A stretch of 64,000 bases of DNA from Kitasatospora sp. NA04385 (lineage in GTDB: Bacteria > Actinomycetota > Actinomycetes > Streptomycetales > Streptomycetaceae), in assembly GCF_013364235.1 (NCBI RefSeq), contig NZ_CP054919.1:763570-827569 (forward strand). The letters run 5' to 3'. The notes below the pieces were generated by a model, which was not told where the DNA came from, ran no database searches, and saw nothing but the letters and a program-made list of their open reading frames with translations. Numbering within the stretch: the first letter of the stretch is position 1; each line of letters opens with the position of its first letter. Shown here one piece after another: positions 1 through 7,899 of this stretch. Made by a program: the position numbers and the translations under genes.

Positions 1-167
1 CGGTCGCTGCCCAGGGCGCACACCTCGTCCAGGGCGGTGCGCAGCGGGGCGCGCAGGGCGGCGGGCGCGGCGGCGGCGACCGCGTCCCAGGCGGCGGCGA
101 GGAAGGCCGCCTGCGGGTAGAGGGTGTCGTCGAGGTCGAGCAGCACGCCCCGGCAGCGCGGCCTCAC
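1..167 (-). CDS. HAD-family hydrolase, N-terminal part (runs off the left edge)
   Basis: Only the first 55 or so codons lie in the window. The product starts V-R-P-R-C-R-G and reads straight into L-L-D-L-D-D-T-L-Y, the DxD nucleophile motif of the haloacid dehalogenase superfamily, so it is probably a small-molecule phosphatase. The GTG start (165-167) overlaps the TGA of the preceding deacetylase in a GTGA arrangement, so the gene is translationally coupled as the last visible member of the 3677-to-1 operon. The substrate cannot be told from this fragment. The motif is clear; the family-level call is firm and the function is not. Confidence 0.75.
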   Translation of the reverse strand, partial: MRPRCRGVLLDLDDTLYPQAAFLAAAWDAVAAAAPAALRAPLRTALDEVCALGSD

Positions 168-808
168 GCCGTCACCTGCCGGGGGACGGCGGGCGCGCCG
201 ACGGTCAGGCTGAGCAGGCTGCGGGTGGCGGTGAACGCCTCGGCGTCCTCCAGGCGGCCCTGGAAGCCGCGGAAGCGGGCCTGGGCGGCGAGCGCGTCGA
301 GGTCGACCCGGCGGGAGCCGACCACCTGGGAGAGGTGGTGGCGCAGCAGGGCGAGCTTGCCCGGCACGTGGCCGGTGACGTCGCTGTAGACGGTGGGCTG
401 GAAGTCCAAGGTGGTGGGGCCTTCGTAGTGCAGCAGGTGGGGGTGGGTGCGGGCGGCGGCGACGGTGGCCCGGGCGGCGGCGCGGTGGTCCTGGTGGGAG
501 TCGGCGGGGGCGTGGGTGAGGACGAGGTCGGGTCGGAACTCGGCGAGGACGTCCTCGATCCGCCGGGTGAGCGGGGCGTCGTGCGCCAACTCGCCGTCGC
601 GGAAGCCGCCCCGGTACAGCCGGGCTCCCAACTCCCGTGCGGCGGCCTGCTGTTCGCGGTCGCGCAGGGCGGGGTCGCCGGGGCCGAGCCGCCCGTCGGT
701 GAGCACCAGCAGGGCGAGCTGCGCGCCCTCCTGCCGGGCCTTCAACAGCGTGGCGCCGCAGCCGAGTTCGATGTCGTCGGGGTGCGCCCCGATCGCGAGC
801 ACGCGCAT
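164..808 (-). CDS. PIG-L/LmbE family deacetylase
   Basis: The 214-residue product opens with M-R-V-L-A-I-G-A-H-P-D-D-I-E-L-G, the zinc-binding AHPDD motif of the PIG-L/MshB family, and has the downstream H-x-D-H motif (D-S-H-Q-D-H) that completes the metal site. These enzymes de-N-acetylate GlcNAc-type sugars or sugar conjugates. ATG at 808 was chosen because it starts exactly at the conserved motif and overlaps the stop of the epimerase gene (ATGA). The neighbour makes or uses UDP-ManNAc/UDP-GlcNAc, so an N-acetylhexosamine-derived substrate is a reasonable inference. Mycothiol or bacillithiol-type roles cannot be excluded. Confidence 0.85.
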   Translation of the reverse strand: MRVLAIGAHPDDIELGCGATLLKARQEGAQLALLVLTDGRLGPGDPALRDREQQAAARELGARLYRGGFRDGELAHDAPLTRRIEDVLAEFRPDLVLTHAPADSHQDHRAAARATVAAARTHPHLLHYEGPTTLDFQPTVYSDVTGHVPGKLALLRHHLSQVVGSRRVDLDALAAQARFRGFQGRLEDAEAFTATRSLLSLTVGAPAVPRQVTA

Positions 809-1971
809 CAGGCCGCTCCGGGTTCGCGCAGCGCGAGCCGGTCGGCCCGGTGCGCGCCGAGGACGAGTGCGGCGATCCGCTCGCCGGTGCGCCCGTCCCC
901 GTAGGGGCACGGGAGGGCGGCGATCCGGCGCTGTTCGGCGGGGTCGAGCAGGCGGCGGGCGGCGGCGAGCGCACGCCGCGGGTCGAGGCCGGTCAGCGCG
1001 GCCTGGCCGAGCGCGACGCCCTCCGGCCGCGGCGTGCTCTCGCGCAGCACGACGGCGGGGACGCCGAACCAGCCGGCCTCCTCCTGGAGTCCGCCGGAGT
1101 CGGTGGCGACCAGCGCCGAGGAGGCGATCAACTCCAGCATCCTGCGGTGGGGTTGGGGCTCCACAAGCTCGATCCCCGGGTGCTCCAGCTCCGCCCGCAG
1201 CCCGTGCGCGGCCAGCCGGTCGGCGGTGCGCGGGTGCAGTGGGAACAGCACCGGGCCGTGGGCGTCCGCCAGCGCGCGGACGGTGGCCGTCAGCGCGGCC
1301 AGCCGCTCGTACGCGTCGACGGTGCCGGGCCGGTGCGCGGTGACCAGCACGCCGCGCCGCCGCTCCACCGGCACCGCCGGGACGCCGGAGGTGCGCAGCA
1401 CGTCGAGCACGGTGTTGCCGACCACGTGCACGGCGGCGGCGGGGACGCCCTCGCGCAGCAGGTTGTCGCGGGCGCCCTCGGTCGGGGCGAAGTGCACGGT
1501 GGCGAGGTCGGCGGCGACGGTGCGGTTGCTCTCCTCGGGCGAGAGCGGGTTGTGCGAGCGCAGCCCGGCCTCGACGTGCGCGACGGGGACGCCGTGCCGC
1601 CGGGCGGCGAGGGCGACCAGCGGCACCGTCCAGGTGTCGCCCTGGACGATCGCCAGGTCGGGCCGGGGCCCGGCGGCGAAGTGGGCGAGCGCGTGGGCCA
1701 GCAGGCCGCCGGTGCGGGCGGCCTCGTCGCCGGTCAACTCCCAGACGGCGTCCGGCGGGACGCCCAGGTCGGCGAAGAAGGCACCGGCCATCCGCCGGTC
1801 GTGGTGCTGGCCGGTGGCGATCACCCGGACGTCCGCCCCGGCGGCGCGCAGGGCGTGCACGACGGGGGCGAGTTTGACGATCTCGGGGCGGGTGCCGGCG
1901 AAGACGGTGAGCTGCGGGGCCCGGCCGGGACGGGGCGTCCCGGCCGGGGTCCGCCGGGGTTCGGCGTTCAT
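808..1971 (-). CDS. wecB: UDP-N-acetylglucosamine 2-epimerase (non-hydrolysing)
   Basis: The 387-residue protein interconverts UDP-GlcNAc and UDP-ManNAc in the cytoplasm. It carries the family signatures in order: F-A-G-T-R-P-E-I-V-K-L-A-P near residue 25, G-Q-H-H-D-R-R-M, Q-G-D-T, H-V-E-A-G-L-R-S, T-A-H-R-P and D-S-G-G-L-Q-E-E-A near the C-terminus. Length is normal for the GT-B fold epimerases. ATG 1971 lies 23 nt after the phosphatase stop, and the stop overlaps the deacetylase start. An epimerase followed by a deacetylase suggests an operon remodelling amino-sugar nucleotides or an amino-sugar-containing metabolite. No glycosyltransferase is visible nearby. Confidence 0.9.
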   Translation of the reverse strand: MNAEPRRTPAGTPRPGRAPQLTVFAGTRPEIVKLAPVVHALRAAGADVRVIATGQHHDRRMAGAFFADLGVPPDAVWELTGDEAARTGGLLAHALAHFAAGPRPDLAIVQGDTWTVPLVALAARRHGVPVAHVEAGLRSHNPLSPEESNRTVAADLATVHFAPTEGARDNLLREGVPAAAVHVVGNTVLDVLRTSGVPAVPVERRRGVLVTAHRPGTVDAYERLAALTATVRALADAHGPVLFPLHPRTADRLAAHGLRAELEHPGIELVEPQPHRRMLELIASSALVATDSGGLQEEAGWFGVPAVVLRESTPRPEGVALGQAALTGLDPRRALAAARRLLDPAEQRRIAALPCPYGDGRTGERIAALVLGAHRADRLALREPGAA

Positions 1972-1994
1972 CGGGGTGTCAGCGGTCCGGTCGG

Positions 1995-3677
1995 TCAGGA
2001 GGCGGGGACGTCGAGGCCGCTGCGGTGCTTGCGCCAGGCGGCGTAGCCCGCGTACCCGGCGCCGGCGGCGAGCGCGGCGCCGGTGAGCAGCGCGCCGGAG
2101 CCGAAGGCGGGGGTGTCGACGGTCGAGGCGGTGCGGGTGATGGTGATCCGGTCGATCTCGGTGCCGGCCTTGGCGCCCTCGACCGAGATGCCGCGCACGG
2201 TGAGCGTGGCGGTGCCGCCGGGGGCGGCGGGCTTGACGTCCACGGCGAGCAGGTTGTGCCCGCGGTAGCGCACCCGGGACCAGTCGACCGCCTCGGTGAC
2301 CTTGCCGCCGGCGCCGAAGTAGCCGGCCGCGACGCCGGAGGCGTCCTTGACGTTGCCCGCGTAGCTCTCCGGCCCGTTCGAGGGCAGGCTGTACAGGCTC
2401 GCGCCGCCGCCGCCCGCCACGATGTAGGTGGTGCCGTCGGTGACGGGGCTGACGGTGTCGCCGACGCCCGCGGTGCGGGTGGGCTTGCCGCCGCGGATCG
2501 GGTCGGTGCGCTCGTACATGTGGTTGTGGCCGTTGATGACCAGGTCCACGTTGTACTTGTCGAACAGCGGGGCCCACTTCTCCCGGACGCCGCCGTCGGA
2601 GACGTGGCTGGTGGTCACCGCGTAGGCGCAGTGGTGGAAGAAGACGATGATGAAGTCGATGGTGGGCTTGGCCCGCAGGTCGGCGAGGGTCCGCTCCAGC
2701 CAGCTGGTCTGGGCGCCGCCCGAGTAGTCCTTGTTGGCCGGGATCTCGTAGGAGACGTCGTTGGCGTCCAGCGACAGCACCGCGACGTTGCCGTAGGTGA
2801 AGGCGTACACGCTGGGGCAGTTGGCGGGGCCGTTGGTCGGCAGGTCCAGGCGCTTGGCGTGGCCGCCGTAGCCGTTGGGCGAGTACCAGGCCTCCATGTC
2901 GTGGTTGCCGGTGGCGACCATCCACGGCACGGACTGGGCGACCGGCTCGATCTGCTTGAGGTAGCCGTCCCACACCGCCGGGTTGTAGCTGTCGGTCAGC
3001 TTGCCCTGGCCGTTGGGGTCGGCGTAGCAGATGTCGCCGGCGAGCAGGTGGAAGACCGGGTTCTGCGCGGTGATCTGCGCGTTCTCCAGCGCGGCCTGGG
3101 CGCTGGCGCCCTGGTCGCCCATCGCGGTGAAGGTGAACGGCTTGAGGCCGGAGCCGCTGCCGGCGGGGCCGGTGGTGAAGGAGTTCACCGGACCGGACGC
3201 GGCCTCCAGGCCCTCGTGGCCCACCGCGTAGTAGTAGGTGGTGTCCGGCGACAGCTTGTCGAGCGCGGCGTGCCCGTAGTACTGCTCCAGCGGGGCGCCG
3301 GTGCCGTAGTCGCTGCGCAGGTTGCGGATCTCGGCCTGCACGGTCTGGCTCAGGTCGGTGGGCGAAGTGCCCACCCGCAGCACGGGGTTGGCGACGGCGG
3401 ACGGCACCTGCCAGCCCACCCGCATCTGGGTGGCCGGGTCGTTGCCGAACGCCAGGTGCCGGCCGAACGGCACCACGGCCGAGCCGGGCGTGTCCGCGTA
3501 CGCCGGGCGGCCGAGCAGCATCGGCCCGGCGGCGACGGCCGCGGCGCCGAACACGCCGGCCCGCAGCACGCTGCGCCGCGACAGGCCCTTGCGGACGTCC
3601 TGCCAGTACTCGTACTGCTCGGCGATGGTCATTTCGTCGGCCCGGCGGCGCGACACCCGGAAGCCGGGAAGGTCCAC
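1995..3677 (-). CDS. Tat-exported purple acid phosphatase-like metallophosphoesterase
   Basis: This 560-residue protein has an N-terminal twin-arginine signal (S-R-R-S-V-L then an alanine-rich hydrophobic stretch, about residues 33-55), a fibronectin-like purple acid phosphatase N-domain, and the calcineurin-type metal ligands in order: M-G-D-Q, A-G-D-I-C-Y-A-D, G-N-H-D, F-F-H-H and N-G-H-N-H-M-Y-E-R. A C-terminal hydrophobic helix followed by W-R-K-H-R looks like a membrane anchor. It should be a folded, exported phosphomonoesterase tethered to the cell surface. The GTG start at 3677 follows a good GAGGGGAA ribosome site. It leads the operon with wecB, the deacetylase and the HAD gene. Confidence 0.88.
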   Translation of the reverse strand: MDLPGFRVSRRRADEMTIAEQYEYWQDVRKGLSRRSVLRAGVFGAAAVAAGPMLLGRPAYADTPGSAVVPFGRHLAFGNDPATQMRVGWQVPSAVANPVLRVGTSPTDLSQTVQAEIRNLRSDYGTGAPLEQYYGHAALDKLSPDTTYYYAVGHEGLEAASGPVNSFTTGPAGSGSGLKPFTFTAMGDQGASAQAALENAQITAQNPVFHLLAGDICYADPNGQGKLTDSYNPAVWDGYLKQIEPVAQSVPWMVATGNHDMEAWYSPNGYGGHAKRLDLPTNGPANCPSVYAFTYGNVAVLSLDANDVSYEIPANKDYSGGAQTSWLERTLADLRAKPTIDFIIVFFHHCAYAVTTSHVSDGGVREKWAPLFDKYNVDLVINGHNHMYERTDPIRGGKPTRTAGVGDTVSPVTDGTTYIVAGGGGASLYSLPSNGPESYAGNVKDASGVAAGYFGAGGKVTEAVDWSRVRYRGHNLLAVDVKPAAPGGTATLTVRGISVEGAKAGTEIDRITITRTASTVDTPAFGSGALLTGAALAAGAGYAGYAAWRKHRSGLDVPAS

Positions 3678-3911
3678 GGGATTTCCCCTCAGGTGGTCTG
3701 GTGGTGCGGAAGCGGAACCTCGCCCTCGCCTGATGGAGGTTCATCCCCGGAGATGTCCCGTGCGCAGACAACCGGTGAACGGTCGTACGATCCGACCGGG
3801 CGGGCCGGTGAAGATCGCCTGGGCGGACGCTGGAACTCCCTGGGCACCCACCGGGCCCCACCTGGGCACCCCCCTGTCGCGGCCGCTACCGCCCGGTGGT
3901 GAACTGGGACG

Positions 3912-4118
3912 GTGAGCGACCAGACCGGCAGCACCGAACCCCCGATCCCCGGCACGGCCGTCGAGCGCCGCCCGGCCCCCGTGGTCCGCTGCCGCCGCTG
4001 CCACCGCCCGCTGCGCAGCCCCGAGTCCCGCTGGGAGAAGCTCGGCCGCCACTGCGCCGACGCCCCCGAGGCCACCCGGGTCTACGTGATCGACCAGGAG
4101 CAGCTGCCCGGCACCTGA
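3912..4118 (+). CDS. Small DUF6011-like zinc-binding protein
   Basis: The 68-residue product has the compact motif C-R-R-C-H-R-P-L-R-S-P-E-S-R followed by W-E-K-L-G-R-H-C-A-D, which matches small actinobacterial proteins with two CxxC-like metal ligand pairs (DUF6011-type, from memory). Such motifs act as zinc knuckles; the partner is unknown. The start is GTG at 3912. It stands alone, divergent from the phosphatase operon and convergent with cbiZ. The motif is well formed and coding use is typical, so the gene is probably real. Confidence 0.65.
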   Translation: MSDQTGSTEPPIPGTAVERRPAPVVRCRRCHRPLRSPESRWEKLGRHCADAPEATRVYVIDQEQLPGT

Positions 4119-4155
4119 CGGCGCCTCACCCCGCGACCCCGCACTCCGGGGCCCT

Positions 4156-5004
4156 TCACCCCGTGCCCCCTCCCTCCGCGGCAGCCCGGGACGCCAGCAC
4201 GTCCGCGCAGGCGCAGCCCGGCAGCGTCGCCGGGTGGGTGGGCGGGCCGTCCCACCCGGCGCGGCGCTCGCGGTCGGCGCGGGCCCCGGCGCGGACGGCC
4301 CGGTGGACGGCCCGGGCGAGCCGGGAGCCCCAGTGCGAGCGGGGGCCGCCGAACGGCTCGGGATCCTGCCCCGGAACGGCGGTGCGGACGGCGACGCAGA
4401 GCGCGTCGGAGGGGGTGCCGGAGCAGTCGTAGCCGGCCTCCAGCAGGGCCTGGACCTTGGCCTCGGTGGCGGTGGTGAGCAGGTTGAGCAGCCCGGCGTC
4501 GGAGACCGGGGCGGGAACGACGGCCAGGATGTTGATGGTGCCCGGCACGTACGCCCCGTCGGCGGGCGCGGCGGGAACACCGGGCGCGGCGGCGGCAACG
4601 GGGGCGGCGGGCACGGGGGCGGCGGGCGCGGCGGGCGCGGCGGCCCAGGTGGGGACGCCGATGCCGGTGGTGACCAGCGCGGTGACGCCGCCGTCCTCGG
4701 CCCAGGTGCAGGCGTCCACCTCGGCGGCCGTCATCAGGCCCGTCCCGGGCCCGGACAGGCCCTGCGCGGCGGCGAGTTCGGCCAGGTGCCCGGCCGGGTC
4801 CATCCGCCCGTACCCGGCCCGCACCTGCGCGTTGAGCACCCAGTGGCGCTCGCCCAGCCCGCCGCCGAGGACGCCGGAACCGGCCATCCGCCAGCCGGGC
4901 CCGGCCCGCCACACCAGCAGGTGCCGGCACGCCCCGTCCTCGATCCGCCCGGCCCGCTGCACCGCCACCGCCCGCTGCACCGCCACCGCCCGCTGCTCGT
5001 CCAT
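4156..5004 (-). CDS. cbiZ: Adenosylcobinamide amidohydrolase (CbiZ)
   Basis: The 282-residue protein matches CbiZ, which removes the aminopropanol side chain from adenosylcobinamide to give adenosylcobyric acid, letting the cell salvage corrinoids. Recognisable blocks are T-T-G-I-G-V-P-T-W-A, G-T-I-N-I-L-A-V-V, and the T-E-A-K-V-Q-A-L-L region followed by C-S-G-T-P-S-D-A-L-C. An Ala/Pro-rich low-complexity insert separates the first two. ATG 5004 (M-D-E-Q) is preferred over an in-frame GTG at 5022. The extreme N-terminus repeats A-V-A-V-Q-R twice because of an 18-bp direct repeat in the DNA. No other cobalamin genes are in the window. Confidence 0.82.
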   Translation of the reverse strand: MDEQRAVAVQRAVAVQRAGRIEDGACRHLLVWRAGPGWRMAGSGVLGGGLGERHWVLNAQVRAGYGRMDPAGHLAELAAAQGLSGPGTGLMTAAEVDACTWAEDGGVTALVTTGIGVPTWAAAPAAPAAPVPAAPVAAAAPGVPAAPADGAYVPGTINILAVVPAPVSDAGLLNLLTTATEAKVQALLEAGYDCSGTPSDALCVAVRTAVPGQDPEPFGGPRSHWGSRLARAVHRAVRAGARADRERRAGWDGPPTHPATLPGCACADVLASRAAAEGGGTG

Positions 5005-5075
5005 GGTCCGACACCCAACCACACCGGACCGGCCGGAATTCGCCCCGGCCCGACCGGATGGGGCAGAGTGGCGTC

Positions 5076-5756
5076 ATGACCCCGCAGCCCTCCGCGTCCG
5101 CCGCCCGTGCCTCCCGCGCCCCGGCCGCCGGGGCCCGCCGCCGGCCGGTGCAGCAGCGCAGCCAGGAGCGGTACGAGCGGCTGCTGGACGCCTGCGCGGG
5201 GCTGCTGGACGAGGTCGGTCCGGCGGGGCTGACCACCAAGGAGGTCGCGCTGCGCGCGGAGGTGCCGATCGGCACCCTGTACCAGTTCTTCGCCGGCAAG
5301 GAGGGCCTGCTCGCGGCCCTCGCCGAACGCAACCTGGCCCGCTTCCTGGACGGCCTGGCCCGGCGGGTCACCGCCACCGGGGCGGGCCCGCCGAGCGTGG
5401 CCGCCTTCACCGACCACGCGGTGGACGAGTTCGTGGCGATGAAGCGCACCGTCGCGGGCTTCGGCCACCTGGACTTCGGCCTGGTCGGCACCGTCCGGGA
5501 CGGCGGGCTCGACGACCTGCACCTGCTGGACGACGAGCTGGACAACAACGCGGCGGTCGCGGTCCGGCTGCGCGCGATCGGCGGCGAACTGTTCGCGGCG
5601 CCCGGGTACGCGCTGGCCCTGCGGGTGGCGATGGAGTGCGCCGACGCGGTGCTGAAGCTGGCGTTCCGGGCCGACCCGAAGGGCGATCCGGCGCTGATCG
5701 GCGAGTGCAAGCGGCTGGTGCGCAGCTACCTGGCCGACGTCCCGCCGACGCCCTGA
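5076..5756 (+). CDS. TetR/AcrR-family transcriptional regulator
   Basis: The 226-residue protein has a basic N-terminal tail and a TetR helix-turn-helix at about residues 45-80, with L-T-T-K-E-V-A-L-R-A-E-V and the recognition helix region G-T-L-Y-Q-F-F-A-G-K-E-G-L. The C-terminal ligand domain resembles the TetR_C group with A-M-E-C-A-D-A-V-L near its end. I chose ATG 5076; an upstream in-frame ATG at 5058 would add six residues. It is divergent from cbiZ, whose start is 71 bp away, so it may control that gene, but no obvious palindrome lies between them. Confidence 0.85.
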   Translation: MTPQPSASAARASRAPAAGARRRPVQQRSQERYERLLDACAGLLDEVGPAGLTTKEVALRAEVPIGTLYQFFAGKEGLLAALAERNLARFLDGLARRVTATGAGPPSVAAFTDHAVDEFVAMKRTVAGFGHLDFGLVGTVRDGGLDDLHLLDDELDNNAAVAVRLRAIGGELFAAPGYALALRVAMECADAVLKLAFRADPKGDPALIGECKRLVRSYLADVPPTP

Positions 5757-5892
5757 GCGCACCGCTGCCTGGATCCACCGGCGTCCGGGCCCGCCACTGT
5801 CCCGGGCCCGCCGCCTTTGCGCCGTCCGGGTGCCCGCCGCACAGTGGAGGGGGAAGCTCACAAGTCCGTTCCTCCACCCGCGGGAGTGCCCG

Positions 5893-6093
5893 ATGCAAGC
5901 CATGGTGGGAGACCACGTCCACATGTACAGCAGGTCGGTCGGCATGACCGACCGCAGGGGTGAGATCGTCGAGGTGCGCGGCACCGACGGCGAACCGCCG
6001 TACCTGGTCCGCTTCGAGGACGGCCACGCCGGCCTCGTCTACCCCGGCCCCGACTGCATCGTCGAGCATCGCCCCGGCGAGGAGCAGCGCTGA
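5893..6093 (+). CDS. DUF1918 domain protein
   Basis: The 66-residue protein matches the small SH3-like DUF1918 family of actinomycetes: M-Q-A-M-V-G-D-H-V near the start, then R-R-G-E-I-V-E-V, P-P-Y-L-V-R-F-E-D-G-H and the terminal P-G-P-D-C-I-V. Function is unknown; the family is often found beside stress or hypothetical genes. ATG 5893 is used since the family starts here; an in-frame reading extends further upstream without a ribosome site. It sits 40 bp upstream of the DedA gene and may be co-transcribed with it. Confidence 0.85.
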   Translation: MQAMVGDHVHMYSRSVGMTDRRGEIVEVRGTDGEPPYLVRFEDGHAGLVYPGPDCIVEHRPGEEQR

Positions 6094-6133
6094 CCCAGGG
6101 CCCCACCGGGCCCGGTAGGAGGAGTGCCCGACC

Positions 6134-6826
6134 TTGTCGCCGCCACTGCCCGGCCCGCTGGCCCACCTCGCCCCGCTGCTCGACGACTACGGGTACCTGG
6201 CGGTCGGGGTACTGGTGTTCCTCGACAACTGCGTGCTCCCGGTGCCGGGCCAGACCATCCTGGTGCTGGCCGCGGTGTACGCGGGCGCGGGGCAGCTCTC
6301 GCTGCCGGTGCTGCTGCTGGTCGCCGTACTGGCGGCGGTGGCGGGCGACGCGCTGGCGTACGTGCTGGGCCGCACCGGCGGCCTGGCGTTCGTGCACCGC
6401 TGGGGCCGGTACGTGCGCCTCACCCCGGAACGGATGGAGCGCGCCGAGGCGTTCTTCCGCCGCCGCGGCGCCCTGGTGGTCACCGGCGCCAGGTTCGTCG
6501 ACGGCCTGCGCCAGACCAACGGCCTGATCGCGGGCACCACCGAGATGCCCTGGCGCCGCTTCATGGCCGCCAACGCGGTGGGCGCGGCACTGTGGGCGGG
6601 CGTGTGGACGGCGGTCGGCTACTTCGCGGGCAGCAACATCGACACCCTGTACCGGCAGGCCGTGCGCTACCAGGTGCTGCTGTTCGCGGTGCTGGCCGCG
6701 CTGGTCCTGCTGCTGGCCGTCCGCACCTGGCTGCGCCGCCGCCGTCGCCCGCCCCGGGACGCGGCCACCGGCCGGATCCCGCACCAGAACGGCCAGGACG
6801 ACGATGTGCCCACCGACCATCCGTGA
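6134..6826 (+). CDS. DedA-family membrane protein
   Basis: The 230-residue polytopic protein has the DedA (VTT) signature region: G-Y-L-A-V-G-V-L-V-F-L-D-N near the N-terminus, P-V-P-G-Q-T at the first re-entrant loop, and G-A-R-F-V-D-G-L-R with F-M-A-A-N-A-V-G-A-A-L-W in the core. DedA proteins act as lipid-carrier flippases or scramblases in the membrane. The start is TTG at 6134, with a GGAGGAG ribosome site at about 6117-6124. The cytoplasmic tail is arginine-rich. The stop codon lies inside the first unit of the 14-bp repeat array that follows. Confidence 0.88.
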   Translation: MSPPLPGPLAHLAPLLDDYGYLAVGVLVFLDNCVLPVPGQTILVLAAVYAGAGQLSLPVLLLVAVLAAVAGDALAYVLGRTGGLAFVHRWGRYVRLTPERMERAEAFFRRRGALVVTGARFVDGLRQTNGLIAGTTEMPWRRFMAANAVGAALWAGVWTAVGYFAGSNIDTLYRQAVRYQVLLFAVLAALVLLLAVRTWLRRRRRPPRDAATGRIPHQNGQDDDVPTDHP

Positions 6827-7088
6827 CCTGTCACTCATGACCCGTCACCCATGACTCGTCATCCGTGCTCTGCCACGCATGACACGTCGTCCATGACCCG
6901 CCATCCGTGACTCGTCATCCGTGACCCATCACGCATGGCCCGTCACCCATGACTCGTCATCCATGTCCTGCCACACGTGACCCGTCACCTATGACCCGTC
7001 ATCCATGTCCTGCCACGCATGACACGTCATTCATGACCTGTCATCCGTGACGGGTCATCCGTGCCCCGCCACGCATGACCCGTCACCG
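6823..7088. repeat. 19 tandem copies of a 14-bp near-palindromic unit
   Basis: Reading from 6823, the sequence divides without gaps into 19 units of 14 bp, consensus RTGACYCGTCAYSC. The core of most units is ATGAC-NN-GTCAT, so each copy is itself an inverted repeat, and copies differ at one to four positions. The array starts in the dedA stop codon and ends 17 bp before the stop of the convergent PIG-L gene, filling the intergenic space. It could be an array of protein sites, a hairpin-rich transcript tail or simple slippage. Confidence 0.92.
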
Positions 7089-7105
7089 ACCCACCCCCCA
7101 GCCGC

Positions 7106-7855
7106 TCAGCGAAGGTTGAGCACCTCGAAGGCGGCGGCGTAACGGGTGCCGAGGCGGGAACCCGCGGCCCGGCCCATGCCCTCCAGGAACTCGGCGGCGT
7201 CGGCCATCTCCCCGCCGAGGCCGTCCAGGTAGGCGCGGTGGGCCTCCAGCGAGGCGACGCCCGCGGCGAAGGTGTCGGTGGTGTCGACGGCGTGCAGCCC
7301 GTCCGGGGAGCCGGCCGCCCAGAGCTGGCGGACGCCGTTCCACGGCTGGTGGCCCTCGGCGGTGAGCTCGCGGAAGACCCAGCGGTTGCCCGCGTCGCGC
7401 ACCGCGTCCAGGGTGGCCCGGCCGACGGCGATGTGGTCGGCCTGGTTGGGGAAGACGCCGCCGTAGGTGTCCCGGAAGTTGGTGGTGATCACGATGTCGG
7501 GGCGGTGCCGGCGGATCGCCCGGGCCAGGTCGCGGCGCAGCGGCAGCCCGTACTCGACGACGCCGTCGGGGTACGCGAGGAACTCGACGGTGTCGACGCC
7601 GACGATCCGGGCCGACTCGACCTGTTCGCGCTCGCGCACGGGGCGGCACTGCTCCGGGTCCATGCCGTCGATGCCGGCCTCGCCGCTGGTGACCATCAGG
7701 TAGCTGATCCGCTTGCCCTGGCCGGTCCAGCGGGCGACGGCGGCGGCCGCGCCGTACTCCATGTCGTCGGGGTGGGCGACCACGGCGAGCGCGGTCTCCC
7801 AGTCCTCGTCGAGCGCCTGGTAGGGGGGCGGGGCCTGCTCGGTGGTGTCGCTCAT
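7106..7855 (-). CDS. PIG-L family deacetylase
   Basis: The 249-residue protein has the PIG-L zinc motif A-V-V-A-H-P-D-D-M-E-Y-G at about residues 24-35 and the distal N-Q-A-D-H-I-A-V-G metal-ligand motif. The family removes N-acetyl groups from GlcNAc-like substrates or cleaves mycothiol conjugates. The sequence D-P-E-Q-C-R-P-V-R-E-R-E-Q resembles actinobacterial LmbE proteins near mycothiol metabolism. ATG 7855 has a GAGAGG ribosome site. It follows the NADP oxidoreductase by 44 bp on the same strand, so the Rieske-oxidoreductase-deacetylase set is probably one transcript. Substrate is not determined. Confidence 0.85.
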   Translation of the reverse strand: MSDTTEQAPPPYQALDEDWETALAVVAHPDDMEYGAAAAVARWTGQGKRISYLMVTSGEAGIDGMDPEQCRPVREREQVESARIVGVDTVEFLAYPDGVVEYGLPLRRDLARAIRRHRPDIVITTNFRDTYGGVFPNQADHIAVGRATLDAVRDAGNRWVFRELTAEGHQPWNGVRQLWAAGSPDGLHAVDTTDTFAAGVASLEAHRAYLDGLGGEMADAAEFLEGMGRAAGSRLGTRYAAAFEVLNLR

Positions 7856-7899
7856 GGTGCTTGCCTCTCGATCGGGCCCGCCCCGCTGCCGGACGGGGT

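Noticed and set aside
808..3861. Very long minus-strand frame covering wecB and the phosphatase region
   Set aside because: Only its last 387 codons encode a recognisable protein; the rest is the shadow of the phosphatase gene in another frame.
6823..7088. Possible CRISPR array
   Set aside because: Units are contiguous 14-bp copies with no unique spacers and there are no cas genes.
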